A stretch of 64,000 bases of DNA, taken from NCBI GenBank assembly GCA_028292405.1, contig JAQGMJ010000043.1, forward strand, positions 62,001 to 126,000, in the 5' to 3' direction. The notes under the pieces were generated by a model. The model did no database searches, had not been told where the DNA came from, and saw only the letters and a program-made list of their open reading frames with translations. Positions within the stretch are counted from its first letter, which is position 1, and every line of letters starts with the position of its first letter. This stretch comes from Betaproteobacteria bacterium (GTDB lineage: Bacteria; Pseudomonadota; Gammaproteobacteria; Burkholderiales; JAEUOS01). Below are positions 17,332-25,807 of this stretch, in pieces. The translations under genes and the position numbers were made by a program.

Positions 17332-18294
17332 CTACGCGAAATGCGCGCGCGGGTCGTATTGGCTGGCCTGCGCCAGTTCCTCGTACAGCGCCTTCTCGCG
17401 CTCGCCGGGCGCGGCCGGCACCATGATCTGCACCACCGCATAGAGATCACCCGCCTGGGTCTCGCCCTTGCCGGCTTTCGGCAGGCCCTTGCCGGCCAAG
17501 CGCATCTTCTGGCCCGAGCGCGCGCCCGGCTTCACTTTGAGCTGCACCTTGCCATCAAGCGTCGGCAAATCCACCTGCGCGCCCAGCACCGCCTCGGAAG
17601 GCGTCAGCGGCAAGTCGATCGACAAGTCATGCCCATCGACGCGGAACAGCGCGTGCGGCGCCAGTTCGATATGCAGATACAAGTCGCCCGCCGGGGCGCC
17701 GCCCGCGCCGGGACCGCCCTTGCCGGCTACGCGCAGGCGCTGGCCGCTGGTCGCGCCCTTGGGCACGCGCACGGTTACCGGCCGCGGCGCGCCGTCGGCG
17801 CCGGCCAGGTTCAGGCTCAACTCGGTGCCGCGCGCGGCGTCTTCCAGGGTGATGCGCACTTGGGCTTCGTAGTCGGCGCCGGGCATGGCGAAACCCGCGC
17901 CCGCGCTGGCGCCGCCCGTGCGTGCGCGCCCGCCGCGCCGGCCGCCCAGGCCGAACTGCTCGAACAGTTCCGAGAGGTCGGCGAAATCCTCGAAATGCAC
18001 GCCGCCGGCGCCCGGGCCCGCGCCGCCCATACCGGCAAAACCTGCCCAGTCCGGCGGCGGATTGAACTCCGCGCCCGGCTGATGGGCTCCCAGGTTATCG
18101 TAAGCAGCGCGCTTGTCCGCGTCCTTCAGCGTGGCATAGGCCTCGGCGATTTCCTTGAACCGCTCTTCGGCATCCTTCAGCTTCGACACGTCGGGGTGAT
18201 ACTTGCGCGCCAGCTTGCGATAAGCCTTTTTCACCTCGTCCTCGCTGGCGCCGCGCGCCAGGCCGAGAACCTCGTAATAGTCCTTGTATTTCAT
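17332..18294 (-). CDS. cbpA: DnaJ-family co-chaperone, CbpA-like
   Basis: A 320-residue type II J-domain protein that would stimulate DnaK. The J-domain occupies residues 1-70 ([27 protein letters not shown] at about 33-35). A Gly/Phe-rich linker with acidic phenylalanine segments follows, then two beta-sandwich client-binding domains with the [19 protein letters not shown] and [17 protein letters not shown] repeats. There is no CxxCxGxG zinc region, which separates it from DnaJ. CbpA in other species also binds DNA. No cbpM modulator gene is adjacent; the next gene upstream is a SRPBCC protein 59 bases away on the same strand. Confidence 0.9.
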   Translation of the reverse strand: MKYKDYYEVLGLARGASEDEVKKAYRKLARKYHPDVSKLKDAEERFKEIAEAYATLKDADKRAAYDNLGAHQPGAEFNPPPDWAGFAGMGGAGPGAGGVHFEDFADLSELFEQFGLGGRRGGRARTGGASAGAGFAMPGADYEAQVRITLEDAARGTELSLNLAGADGAPRPVTVRVPKGATSGQRLRVAGKGGPGAGGAPAGDLYLHIELAPHALFRVDGHDLSIDLPLTPSEAVLGAQVDLPTLDGKVQLKVKPGARSGQKMRLAGKGLPKAGKGETQAGDLYAVVQIMVPAAPGEREKALYEELAQASQYDPRAHFA

Positions 18295-18353
18295 GCACCG
18301 TAGATGTGGGCAATGGCGGCAAATTCAAAGCCCCCGGTGCGCGCAGGGTTTAA

Positions 18354-18977
18354 CTACTGGGCGCCCGGCGCCAGCGCCTCGCGGCGCTCGATTTCCGTCA
18401 CCATGGCGAGGAACTGCTCCTTGAAGGTGGAGCGCAGCAGCGGCACGGTGATGAACGAAGGCACGTCGAAATCCGGCTCGATCACCCCGCGCCAGGAGAG
18501 CAGGCAGTCGCCCTCGCTGCCCTCCACCGGGGCCAGGTGGTAGCCGCCGTCAAGCTGGCGCAGGTTGCCCTTGAGCACATGCACCAGCAGCCGGTCCGGC
18601 GGGCTTTCCAGCGACTCCACCGTCACCTCGATCGGGTAGGAGAAAAACAGCACCCGGGCAAAGCCCTTTTGCTCCACCACGGTAGTCAGGCCGCGGCGCT
18701 CCAGCACCCGGCTCGACTTCATTCCGGGAACGAACTGCGCCAGCTTGTCGTAATCGGTCAGCGTGCCCCAGATCACCGCCGGGCGCGCGTGGATACGGGC
18801 CCGCACATGCAGGGTCACTGCGCCGCCCTGGTGGCTGGCCTCGATCGAAAAATCCTCGGCGGCCCGCGCGCTGGCCGCCGGGCCAAGCAGGCCGGCCAGC
18901 AGCCAGGCGCAGCAGCGCCGCCGCGCCGGCTGCGACGCGGAAGAAAGATCAGGCAATCTGCTGCCCGGCTTGAACAT
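18354..18977 (-). CDS. Exported SRPBCC/polyketide-cyclase-like lipid-binding protein
   Basis: A 207-residue protein with a START/SRPBCC fold: an ARIHARPAVIWGTLTDYDKLAQFVPGM segment, typical of coenzyme Q-binding and cyclase-like proteins, and a LSWRGVIEPDF strand near the end. The N-terminus has an arginine-rich region and a hydrophobic stretch (RRRCCAWLLAGLLGPAASARA) that looks like a signal peptide, so it is probably periplasmic. I chose ATG 18977; the longer frame to 19061 adds a basic tail without a clear role. The ligand is unknown. The cbpA-like gene follows on the same strand. Confidence 0.8.
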   Translation of the reverse strand: MFKPGSRLPDLSSASQPARRRCCAWLLAGLLGPAASARAAEDFSIEASHQGGAVTLHVRARIHARPAVIWGTLTDYDKLAQFVPGMKSSRVLERRGLTTVVEQKGFARVLFFSYPIEVTVESLESPPDRLLVHVLKGNLRQLDGGYHLAPVEGSEGDCLLSWRGVIEPDFDVPSFITVPLLRSTFKEQFLAMVTEIERREALAPGAQ

Positions 18978-19334
18978 CTGGCGCCCAAGGGCTGGGATCG
19001 GGCGACGATGGTAGCGCGCCCGCCGCCGCGCCTGTGTGTTCCGGCATGCTTTGTTACACATTCGTGGGCCTGCCGCGGGGCAAGATCATGGGCGCGGAAT
19101 ATTCGCACGCACAAGCTGTTTACCGCGCCGGTCCATCAGCAAAGCCTCACGTGCCGCCTGCCGGCATTTTGCTGCGGCCCAGCGTTGCACCTGCGCCGCA
19201 AAAAGGGCAGACTAGCGCGCCGCCCCGGACCGTTTGACCATTTGTCTATCCGTACGGGCCGGCGCGTCGCCCGATTCCCCTGGGGGCGGAAGATGCGCTG
19301 GCCACCCAAAAAAATTATTCGAGGAGATACCATT

Positions 19335-19856
19335 ATGAGCACCCAGTTCCGCCGCTTCGCCGCTATTGCCGCCTTCGCCGCCCTGGCCGGCGCCGCCCAC
19401 GCCCAGCCCGCGCCCAACCCGATGGACGCGATCCCCGACAAGATGCCCTTCGACATTCCCTACGGCGCGCCGATTTCGCTTGAACGTGCGGATGCGATCA
19501 TCAACGCCGCGGCGGCCGAAGCGCGTGGCCGGGGCTGGAAAATGAACATCACCGTGGTTGATTCCGGTGGCAACCTGGTCGCCTTCAAGCGCATGGACGG
19601 CGCCGCGCTGGCCTCCATCGCCATTTCCGAGCACAAGGCAAAGGCCGCCGCCACCTTCCGTCGCGAGACCAAGGCCTTCGAAGCCGCGATCCAGGCCGGC
19701 AACAACTACGTGATCACCCTGGACGGCGCCATCGGCTCGCGCGGCGGCATCCCGCTGGTGGTCGACGGCAAGCTGATCGGGGCCATCGGCTGCTCCGGCG
19801 GCACCGGTTCGCAGGACGAAGCCAGCTGCAAGGTCGGCGCCGCCGCATTGAAGTAA
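19335..19856 (+). CDS. Secreted GlcG/HbpS-family heme-binding-like protein
   Basis: A 173-residue protein with signal peptide MSTQFRRFAAIAAFAALAGAAHAQ followed by the GlcG/HbpS domain (SLERADAIINAAAAEARGRGW, VVDSGGNLVAFKRMDGA, GGIPLVVDGKLIGAIGCSGGTGSQDE). HbpS binds heme and iron in Streptomyces; the role in proteobacteria is less clear. ATG 19335 has a clean GAGGAG at proper spacing. It is followed by a perfect terminator hairpin, so it forms its own transcription unit. The common DG-x-x-A pattern is intact and the length is normal. Confidence 0.88.
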   Translation: MSTQFRRFAAIAAFAALAGAAHAQPAPNPMDAIPDKMPFDIPYGAPISLERADAIINAAAAEARGRGWKMNITVVDSGGNLVAFKRMDGAALASIAISEHKAKAAATFRRETKAFEAAIQAGNNYVITLDGAIGSRGGIPLVVDGKLIGAIGCSGGTGSQDEASCKVGAAALK

Positions 19857-19909
19857 ACGCCGATATCGGCGAAAATCCACCTGCGCGGCGACTACCGCCG
19901 TGCGCGTGG

Positions 19910-19937
19910 CCGGCAGCCCCAGGGCTGCCGGGTTTTT
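19910..19937 (+). terminator. Terminator after the GlcG-like gene
   Basis: A ten-base-pair perfect stem, CCGGCAGCCC (19910-19919) with GGGCTGCCGG (19922-19931), is followed by G and five T residues. Confidence 0.9.
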
Positions 19938-19973
19938 GTAATGGTCAGGTTTTCGAATACGGCAGGTGAACAA

Positions 19974-20681
19974 ATGACGGTACGCTGGGGAACGGTCAAG
20001 GTTGGCACGCATGAAATGCGCGTCTACATGGGAGTGCCGGACCGGCCGGGCACCTATCCCTGCGTAGTCATCGCCCAGCACGCCGGCGGGGTGGATGCGC
20101 AAATGCAGGACGTGGTGCACCGCCTGCACCGCGAGGGTTACATCGTCGCCGCCCCCGAGCTGTTCCACCGCCAGCCGCCCACCGGGTTCGACCCGATCGC
20201 CCGCATCGGCCTGCTCAAGGACAACGAAATCCTCGAAGACCTCGAGGCCACCATCGCCCACATGAAGTCCGGGCGCAGCACCAGCACGGTCGGCGTCGCC
20301 GGTTTTTGCATGGGCGGGCGGGTTTCCTACCTTGCCGCCACCGCCATCCGCGGCCTTTCCGCGGCGGCGGTGTTCTACGGCGGCAGCATCATGAAGGCGC
20401 TGGGCGACGGCCTGCCGCCATTCGAGCGCAGCGCCGGCATCGAATGCCCGATCATCGGCTTTTTCGGCGCCGAAGACACCAACCCGGCGCCGGCCGATGT
20501 CGCCAAAATCTCCGCCGAGCTGACCCGGCTGAACAAGTGGCACGAATTCCATACCTACCGCGACGCCGGCCACGCCTTCGAGAATTTCATCTCGCCGGAA
20601 CGTTACCGCGAGCGCGCCGCCCGCGCCGCCTGGGCCGAACTGCTGGCGTTTTTCGACGAGCGCCTGAAGCGCGCGATCTGA
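19974..20681 (+). CDS. Dienelactone hydrolase family protein
   Basis: A 235-residue alpha/beta hydrolase of the dienelactone hydrolase family, which opens dienelactones in chlorocatechol degradation and hydrolyses related esters. The nucleophile Cys is in GFCMGG (about 110), the acid Asp in FGAEDTNP, and the His in DAGHAFEN near 198, so the catalytic triad is complete. I chose ATG 19974, with AGGTGA five bases upstream; an in-frame GTA/ATG region at 19941 would add 11 residues. There are no linked aromatic-degradation genes, so the physiological substrate is open. A strong terminator follows. Confidence 0.9.
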   Translation: MTVRWGTVKVGTHEMRVYMGVPDRPGTYPCVVIAQHAGGVDAQMQDVVHRLHREGYIVAAPELFHRQPPTGFDPIARIGLLKDNEILEDLEATIAHMKSGRSTSTVGVAGFCMGGRVSYLAATAIRGLSAAAVFYGGSIMKALGDGLPPFERSAGIECPIIGFFGAEDTNPAPADVAKISAELTRLNKWHEFHTYRDAGHAFENFISPERYRERAARAAWAELLAFFDERLKRAI

Positions 20682-20703
20682 AAACGCGGTCGTTGAAATC
20701 GGC

Positions 20704-20733
20704 AACGGCGTCGCGCGAGCGACGCCGTTTTCG
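20704..20733 (+). terminator. Terminator after dienelactone hydrolase gene
   Basis: AACGGCGTCGC (20704-20714) and GCGACGCCGTT (20719-20729) form an eleven-base-pair stem with a GCGA loop, followed by TTTTCGTTT. Confidence 0.9.
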
Positions 20734-20734
20734 T

Positions 20735-21112
20735 TTCGGCCCGCGCTGCCTGCAATTTGCCCGCCGCAGCAAAATAGTGGCTATAACGCCGCCTTGTTGC
20801 GCGCCGGCCTTGCCCCCAACTACTTTGTGCTAGGCTGTAAGCCATTGATTTTTAGTACAGAAATTGGATCAATCAAACTGAAGTAGCGTTAGTGAGCGCC
20901 CGCTTCAATGCGTCCTATGCGCTATCTTTGGTTGATTTCGGCCAATTCGGTGAAAAACCCGGTGAACGGGCTTGCTCCGGCCGCTTTGGCGGCATATGCT
21001 GGGTACCGGCATACAGTCTTTTTGTACAGTATTTTGGTTTTTTTACCGGCCGGGTATCCCGCTTCCCAAACGGCAGCGCCGCCGGAAGCGGACCAGCCAC
21101 GAGGCGTTGCAC
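20735..21112. other. Intergenic stretch with locally A+T-rich segments
   Basis: About 380 bases before the hypothetical gene at 21113. Short frames exist (for example from 20908), but none is recognisable. Two A+T-rich patches, near 20845-20880 and 21015-21045, are the likely promoter zone for the following gene; I cannot assign boxes with confidence. Confidence 0.4.
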
Positions 21113-21628
21113 ATGAGCATTGTTAATATCAAATTTGATCTGGTCGAAGTCACCTGGGACGACGCCTCCAGCTTGGAACACGGCTGGGTCGACCCGAATG
21201 ACGAAAAGCCGCAGCCCCAGCTGGTGAAGACGGTCGGCTTCCTGGTCAACGAGTCCGAGCATTACCTGGTGATTGCCTCGACCACCGACGGCAACTGGGT
21301 CAACGGACGTTTCCAGATTCCCAAGGGCATGGTGCGTTCCTGCAAACCCTTGCGCCGCAAGCGCAAAACCAAGGGTGCCGGCTTGGCGCGCGCGCCGGGC
21401 GCGGCACAAGGCGAATTGCCGGTGGCCGAAGCGCCGGCGGCGGCTGCCGCCCCGAACGCTGCCCAGCCGATGGAGCCCAAGCCGGCCGAGCCGGCGGGGG
21501 GCAAGGCCAGCCCTACCGTGCTGGAGGATTTGCTGACCAAGGCCGGCGAAGCCGCCTCGGCGATGAAAAAAGCCAACGACGCCGCGCGCAATACGTTGGC
21601 CGAGCCCGAGATTCCGCGCGCGGCCTAG
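21113..21628 (+). CDS. Hypothetical protein with compact N-terminus and Ala/Pro-rich tail
   Basis: A 171-residue protein of unknown function. Residues 1-75 look like a small folded beta domain (MSIVNIKFDLVEVTWDDASS, then GFLVNESEHYLVIASTTDGNWVNGRFQIPKGMV). A basic patch (RRKRKTKG) follows, then an Ala/Pro/Glu-rich low-complexity tail. The N-terminal pattern reminds me of small phage-derived proteins that handle a binding or delivery step, but I cannot name a family. I chose ATG 21113 because the conserved-looking part starts there and GAGGCG precedes it; upstream in-frame sequence looks non-coding. A hairpin terminator follows. Confidence 0.7.
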   Translation: MSIVNIKFDLVEVTWDDASSLEHGWVDPNDEKPQPQLVKTVGFLVNESEHYLVIASTTDGNWVNGRFQIPKGMVRSCKPLRRKRKTKGAGLARAPGAAQGELPVAEAPAAAAAPNAAQPMEPKPAEPAGGKASPTVLEDLLTKAGEAASAMKKANDAARNTLAEPEIPRAA

Positions 21629-21667
21629 AAACTCCGGCGGTTTTGCGGGGTCACTTAGTTGCAGGCA

Positions 21668-21690
21668 AAGCGCCCCGGTCCGGGGCGCTT
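21668..21690 (+). terminator. Hairpin after the 171-residue gene
   Basis: AAGCGCCCC (21668-21676) pairs with GGGGCGCTT (21682-21690). The T-run is weak (CGGCTTTG). Right after it comes an imperfect direct repeat of a TTTGAGCCGCGCCTGCG unit, two full copies at about 21694-21745 and a partial third. Confidence 0.6.
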
Positions 21691-21806
21691 CGGCTTTGAG
21701 CCGCGCCTGCGTCGCTGTGTGTTTTGAGCCGCGCCTGCGCTACGGTGTGTTTCAAGCCGCGACGAAGTGTCGCAGTTTTACTCTGACCCCGATCAAGAAA
21801 GTGAAA

Positions 21807-23291
21807 ATGTTCGAAGCCGCCGAGTTGGGCCAGAAGGTTTCCAAGGAGCAGTACGCTGAACAGGAGCCGCTGCTGCGCGCCGCCCTGCTCAAGGCGCAGT
21901 ACGCACTTTTGGCCAAACCGGAGTTTCCAGTGATCGTGCTCATCGGCGGGGTGGACGGCGCCGGCAAGGGTGAGACGGTAAACCATCTCCACGAATGGAT
22001 GGACCCGCGCCACATCACGACGGCCGCCTTCGGCGAGCCGACCGACGAAGAGCGCGCCCGTCCGCCGATGTGGCGTTTTTGGCGGGCGCTGCCGGGCAAA
22101 GGGCGCATCGGCATCCTGTTCGGTTCCTGGTACACCGAGCCGATCGCCGGCCGGGTGGATCGCGCGCTTTCAGCCGAAGGCTTTTTGTACCAGATCGAAG
22201 AAATCCGCCATTTCGAGCGCATGCTGGTGGCCGAGGGCGTCCTGATCCTGAAATTCTGGTTTCACCTGTCGAAAGACGAACAAAAAAAACGCCTGAACGA
22301 ATTGCACGACGATCCGCTGACGCGCTGGAAGGTGACCAAGCTGGACCTGGAACACCTGAAAACCTACGACCGCTTTCGCAAGGTGGCCGAGACCACGCTG
22401 CGCGAAACCTCGACCGGCGAGGCGCCCTGGACCATCATCGACGGCTACGACCCGCGCAACCGCGCGCTGACCGTGGGCAATGCCTTGCTCCAGGCCCTGC
22501 AAGGGCGCCTGCACCATATGCCGCCACCGCCCTCCTCGGCGCCGGCGCCCTTGCAGCCCCCGGCGGTGAAGGGCGCGCGCAACGTGATCAACAGCCTCAA
22601 CTACGAAGCGAAGCTCGAAGACAAGGAGTATCGCGAGCAACTGGCCGAGCTGCAGGGGCGCCTGGCCGGCATGCTGCGCAAGGGGCGCTTCCAGAAACGC
22701 CACTCCCTGGTGCTGGCCTTCGAGGGTAGCGATGCGGCCGGCAAGGGTGGCAGCATCCGGCGCGTCACCGCGGCGATGGATGCGCGTGGTTACAGCGTGA
22801 CCCCGATCGCCGCGCCGAATGACGAGGAGCGCGCCCAGCCCTACCTGTGGCGCTTCTGGCGCCATGTGCCGGCGCTCGGGCGGGCGGCGATTTTCGACCG
22901 TTCCTGGTATGGCCGCGTGCTGGTGGAGCGGGTGGAAAAATTCGCCGCCGTCCCGGACTGGATGCGGGCATACCACGAGATCAACCAGTTCGAGCAGGAA
23001 ATGACCGACGCCGGCGCCATCGTGCTCAAGTTCTGGCTGGCGATCACCAAGGAAGAACAGTTGAAGCGCTTCAAGGCGCGCGAGAAGGTAGAGTTCAAGA
23101 AATTCAAGATCACCGAGGAAGACTGGCGCAACCGCAAGAAGTGGGGGGCCTATGAGCAGGCGGTGTGCGACATGGTCGAGCGTACCGGCACGGCAAACGC
23201 GCCCTGGCACCTGATCCCGGCGAACGACAAGCAATATGCGCGGGTGCAGGTGCTGAAGGCGGTGTGCGAGGCGCTGGAACAACGTTTGTAA
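21807..23291 (+). CDS. pap: Polyphosphate:AMP phosphotransferase
   Basis: A 494-residue fusion of two PPK2 domains (class II), which makes ADP from AMP using polyphosphate as donor. The N-terminal domain (about 1-240) has the Walker A-like GGVDGAGKGE, but its Walker B region is FGSWYTEP rather than FDRSWY. The C-terminal domain (about 265-494) has EGSDAAGKGG and FDRSWYGRVLVERVE, so this half is expected to be catalytic, as in characterised Pap. ATG 21807 begins the normal family N-terminus (MFEAAELGQKVSKEQY). Tandem small hairpins follow the stop. It probably belongs to nucleotide/energy salvage under phosphate or energy stress. Confidence 0.95.
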   Translation: MFEAAELGQKVSKEQYAEQEPLLRAALLKAQYALLAKPEFPVIVLIGGVDGAGKGETVNHLHEWMDPRHITTAAFGEPTDEERARPPMWRFWRALPGKGRIGILFGSWYTEPIAGRVDRALSAEGFLYQIEEIRHFERMLVAEGVLILKFWFHLSKDEQKKRLNELHDDPLTRWKVTKLDLEHLKTYDRFRKVAETTLRETSTGEAPWTIIDGYDPRNRALTVGNALLQALQGRLHHMPPPPSSAPAPLQPPAVKGARNVINSLNYEAKLEDKEYREQLAELQGRLAGMLRKGRFQKRHSLVLAFEGSDAAGKGGSIRRVTAAMDARGYSVTPIAAPNDEERAQPYLWRFWRHVPALGRAAIFDRSWYGRVLVERVEKFAAVPDWMRAYHEINQFEQEMTDAGAIVLKFWLAITKEEQLKRFKAREKVEFKKFKITEEDWRNRKKWGAYEQAVCDMVERTGTANAPWHLIPANDKQYARVQVLKAVCEALEQRL

Positions 23292-23318
23292 ATCCGAGCC
23301 GCATGCGCATAATCTGTA

Positions 23319-23383
23319 AAAACCTCGGGTTTTGTCAGGTTGAGGCAGTCGGTTTCTGAGAAAACCTCGGGTTTTATCAGGTT
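23319..23383 (+). terminator. Two tandem copies of a terminator-like hairpin
   Basis: A 23-base unit containing AAAACCTCGGGTTTT and then TCAGGTT occurs twice, at 23319-23341 and 23361-23383, with one mismatch and a 42-base period. Each copy folds as AAAACC/GGTTTT around TCG. The pair lies 28 bases after the pap stop. Confidence 0.6.
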
Positions 23384-23471
23384 CCTGGACGACGGGACAG
23401 AGGCCGACCACAGATGTGAAGCGTGAGATCAGGCAGCGAAGAGATCGTCACCCAAAACCAAGGGAGTAGCG

Positions 23472-24221
23472 ATGCAACAAGAAAAAAGCCGGTACTCGCA
23501 ATTCGGATGGATCCGCGACCTCGCGGCCATATTGTTATTGTTGGGCGGTGTGCAGGTCCAGGCCGCCAGCTTCGACTGCGCCAAGGCGAGCGCCAAGGTG
23601 GAAAAGGCGATCTGCGCCAATCCGGAACTGTCGCGCCTGGACGAGCGCATGGCCGAGGCTTACAAAAGACAACTCGCGGCCGCCGGCGACAGCGCAGATT
23701 ACGTACGCTTCGACCAGCGTGAATTCGTCAAGGCCGTGCGCACCGCCCACGAAGGCGAGATCGAAGACCAGATGGAATGCGCCAAAGCCTACGTCGCCTG
23801 CATCAAGCGCCTGCTGGGCGAGCGGGTGGCGGTGCTGGAAAGCCCGGTGTACCGGGTCAGCGGCGTCTATCAGCGCCGCGACGCGAAAATGCTGATCCGC
23901 GCGCGGCCCGATGGCGAGGCCGATGTGCTGCTGTTCCACAAGCCGAGCAATACCATCCGCTCGACCCTGAAGGACGAGACCCCGAACGGCGACAAGGTAC
24001 AAAAGGGCGCCAGCGGCTTTGTCGTCTCCGACGAGATGATGAGCAAGATGGGTGATGGTCCCTCGGGCCAGGCGATGAAGGAAACATGCGAAGCGCGCCT
24101 GCATCTTGCCGGCCGAGACGTCGATGTGACCCAAAAGGGCAAGTGCGGCGCCGACTTCACCGGCAAATACCGGCGCAACCTGAAGGACCGGGTGGACAAC
24201 TACGCGCTTGAAATCAACTAG
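23472..24221 (+). CDS. Exported protein with LprI-like (DUF1311) N-terminal domain
   Basis: A 249-residue secreted protein. A signal anchor (LAAILLLLGGVQVQA) is followed by the LprI N-terminal domain (FDCAKASAKVEKAICANPELSRLDERMAEAYKRQL) with its typical cysteine pattern and a third and fourth Cys in MECAKAYVACIKRLL. This domain occurs in LprI, reported as a lysozyme inhibitor, and in many proteins of unknown function. The C-terminal half (about 120-249) holds extra strands and two cysteines (ETCEARLHL, KGKCGADFTGKY) and may be a small lipocalin-like fold. ATG 23472 has GGGAG upstream. It is convergent with the methyltransferase gene. Confidence 0.82.
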   Translation: MQQEKSRYSQFGWIRDLAAILLLLGGVQVQAASFDCAKASAKVEKAICANPELSRLDERMAEAYKRQLAAAGDSADYVRFDQREFVKAVRTAHEGEIEDQMECAKAYVACIKRLLGERVAVLESPVYRVSGVYQRRDAKMLIRARPDGEADVLLFHKPSNTIRSTLKDETPNGDKVQKGASGFVVSDEMMSKMGDGPSGQAMKETCEARLHLAGRDVDVTQKGKCGADFTGKYRRNLKDRVDNYALEIN

Positions 24222-24248
24222 CCATCTAGCCGGCGCAAGGAAAAGGCG

Positions 24249-24878
24249 TCAGGCCGCTTTGCGCCAGACGCTGGCCAGCCAGCCCTGCTGGTTGCGCGGC
24301 AGGCCGGGCGGGCGGTAGTAGTGTTCCAGTTCGCTGAAGCCGGCGTCGCCGAGAAACTGCTGCCAGGCGCCGAGGTCGTGATACGCGCCGTAGCGCTCGC
24401 GGTTCCAGCCTTCGTGGTTGTCGCCGCGCGGGTTGGAGCTGAACAGCACGCCGCCGGGCTTGAGCGCGGCATGCAGTTCGCCCAGCACCCGCGGCAGTTC
24501 CTGCGCCGGCACGTGGAATAGCGAGGCGTTGGCGTAGATGCCGTCGAAATGTTGTGGCGGTAATTGCAGGTGCAGAAAGTCCTGCTCCAGTACCTCGCAG
24601 CCGCTGTCGGCGCGGGCCATCGCGGCAAAGGCGGGCGTGCCTTCGAGGCCGACGGCGATGTGGCCGAGGTCGGTGAAAGTCTTCAGGTCGCGGCCCGGGC
24701 CGCAGCCGAAGTCGAGCAGGGTCCAGGGCGCCGGCGCTTCGATATGGCGCAGCAGTGCCTCGATGTTCTGGCGCACGTCGTGGTCCGAGGTGCGCTGGCG
24801 AAAGGTCTCTGCGCTCTCCTGGTAATAGGCCAGGGTGCGGGCGGAGATGTCCTGCAGATCGTCGTCGGAGAGGGCCAT
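24249..24878 (-). CDS. SAM-dependent class I methyltransferase
   Basis: A 209-residue methyltransferase. Motif I is LLDFGCGPGRDLKTF (about 50-63), followed by the acidic loop HIAVGLEGTPAF, motif post-I in LEQDFLHLQLPPQHFDGIYANASLFHVP, and motif III in LKPGGVLFSSNPRG. The fold is a UbiE/COQ5-like Rossmann type. I chose ATG 24878, two bases after the EamA transporter stop; the frame runs further upstream inside that gene but is unsupported there. The substrate is unknown. The likely co-transcription with the transporter hints at a shared small molecule, but nothing shows which. Confidence 0.88.
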   Translation of the reverse strand: MALSDDDLQDISARTLAYYQESAETFRQRTSDHDVRQNIEALLRHIEAPAPWTLLDFGCGPGRDLKTFTDLGHIAVGLEGTPAFAAMARADSGCEVLEQDFLHLQLPPQHFDGIYANASLFHVPAQELPRVLGELHAALKPGGVLFSSNPRGDNHEGWNRERYGAYHDLGAWQQFLGDAGFSELEHYYRPPGLPRNQQGWLASVWRKAA

Positions 24879-24880
24879 GT

Positions 24881-25756
24881 TCAGGATTTTGCCAGACAAG
24901 CCAGCGCGGCGAGCGCGAACCCCAGCCCCACGCCCTTGCGCGCGGAAAATGCCTCGCGCAGGAAAAAGAAGCCCACCGCGGCGGTGACGACGAAACCCAT
25001 CTGCGCCACCGGCACCAGGCGGCTGGCTTCGCCGCGCGCCAGGCCCTGGAACAGCAGGATGAAGGCGCCGGTGAGGATGAGAGCCGTGGTGCTGCCGTGC
25101 GCCCAGGCCGTGCGGTCGGCATAGAGCGATTTTTCGATGCGCCAGAGGTTGATCGTCCCCAGCAGGTTGACCATGCAGGCCTGGGTGACCAGCAACGTTG
25201 CCGGCGTGGCGCCTGCCAGCAAGCCGATCTTGTAGAGCAGATTGGAGATGCCGACGGTAACGGTGGCGATACCTACCTGGATCAGCGAGTTGCGCAAGGC
25301 CGGGCCGCCCGGTGCATTGGCGGCCGGTGCCGCGCCGCCCAGCAGCAGCCAGACGGCGAGCAGCGCGCAGGCGAGGCCGGCCATCTTGTAGGGGCCCAGC
25401 GGCTCGCCGAGAAAAATCACTGCAAGGGCGGCGGTGAGGGTGAAGGAGAGACGGAAGATCGGCGCATTGATGCTGACCGAGCCGCCCTTCAGGCTCATGG
25501 CGAAACAGTAGAACGCGACAAAGGCGAAAATGCCGGCGACCGCACCCCAGAGCGAGGCGAGATTGAACACCAGCGTATGCGTCGCAAAACCGTAGAGCAA
25601 CACCAGCGGCCCGAATTGCCAGGCCTGCACGCACAGCAGCTTGTGCGCCGGCACACCGCGCGCCGCGGCGCGCTTGTAGACCAGGTCGGAGAGGCCGAAG
25701 AAGATCATTGCGCCGATGGCATAGGCTATGCCGTTGGCGATCAGCCCGTCGATCAT
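24881..25756 (-). CDS. EamA/DMT-family transporter
   Basis: A 291-residue inner-membrane protein with about ten hydrophobic helices arranged as two EamA repeats (first repeat ending with AVIFLGEPLGPYKMAGLACALLAVWLLLGG, second with VGFFFLREAFSARKGVGLGFALAALACLA). DMT proteins of this type usually export metabolites such as amino acids. ATG 25756 is chosen over an in-frame TTG at 25768. The stop is two bases before the methyltransferase start, so the two genes form an operon. It is divergent from the VOC gene. Confidence 0.88.
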   Translation of the reverse strand: MIDGLIANGIAYAIGAMIFFGLSDLVYKRAAARGVPAHKLLCVQAWQFGPLVLLYGFATHTLVFNLASLWGAVAGIFAFVAFYCFAMSLKGGSVSINAPIFRLSFTLTAALAVIFLGEPLGPYKMAGLACALLAVWLLLGGAAPAANAPGGPALRNSLIQVGIATVTVGISNLLYKIGLLAGATPATLLVTQACMVNLLGTINLWRIEKSLYADRTAWAHGSTTALILTGAFILLFQGLARGEASRLVPVAQMGFVVTAAVGFFFLREAFSARKGVGLGFALAALACLAKS

Positions 25757-25807
25757 CGTAGGCCCCAAGGTTTATGATGGGCGCGCACCCACATTTCAGG
25801 AAACCGC

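Noticed and set aside
19212-20705. A 497-residue minus-strand open frame
   Set aside because: It spans the complement of two well-supported genes (GlcG-like and dienelactone hydrolase) and crosses two terminators.
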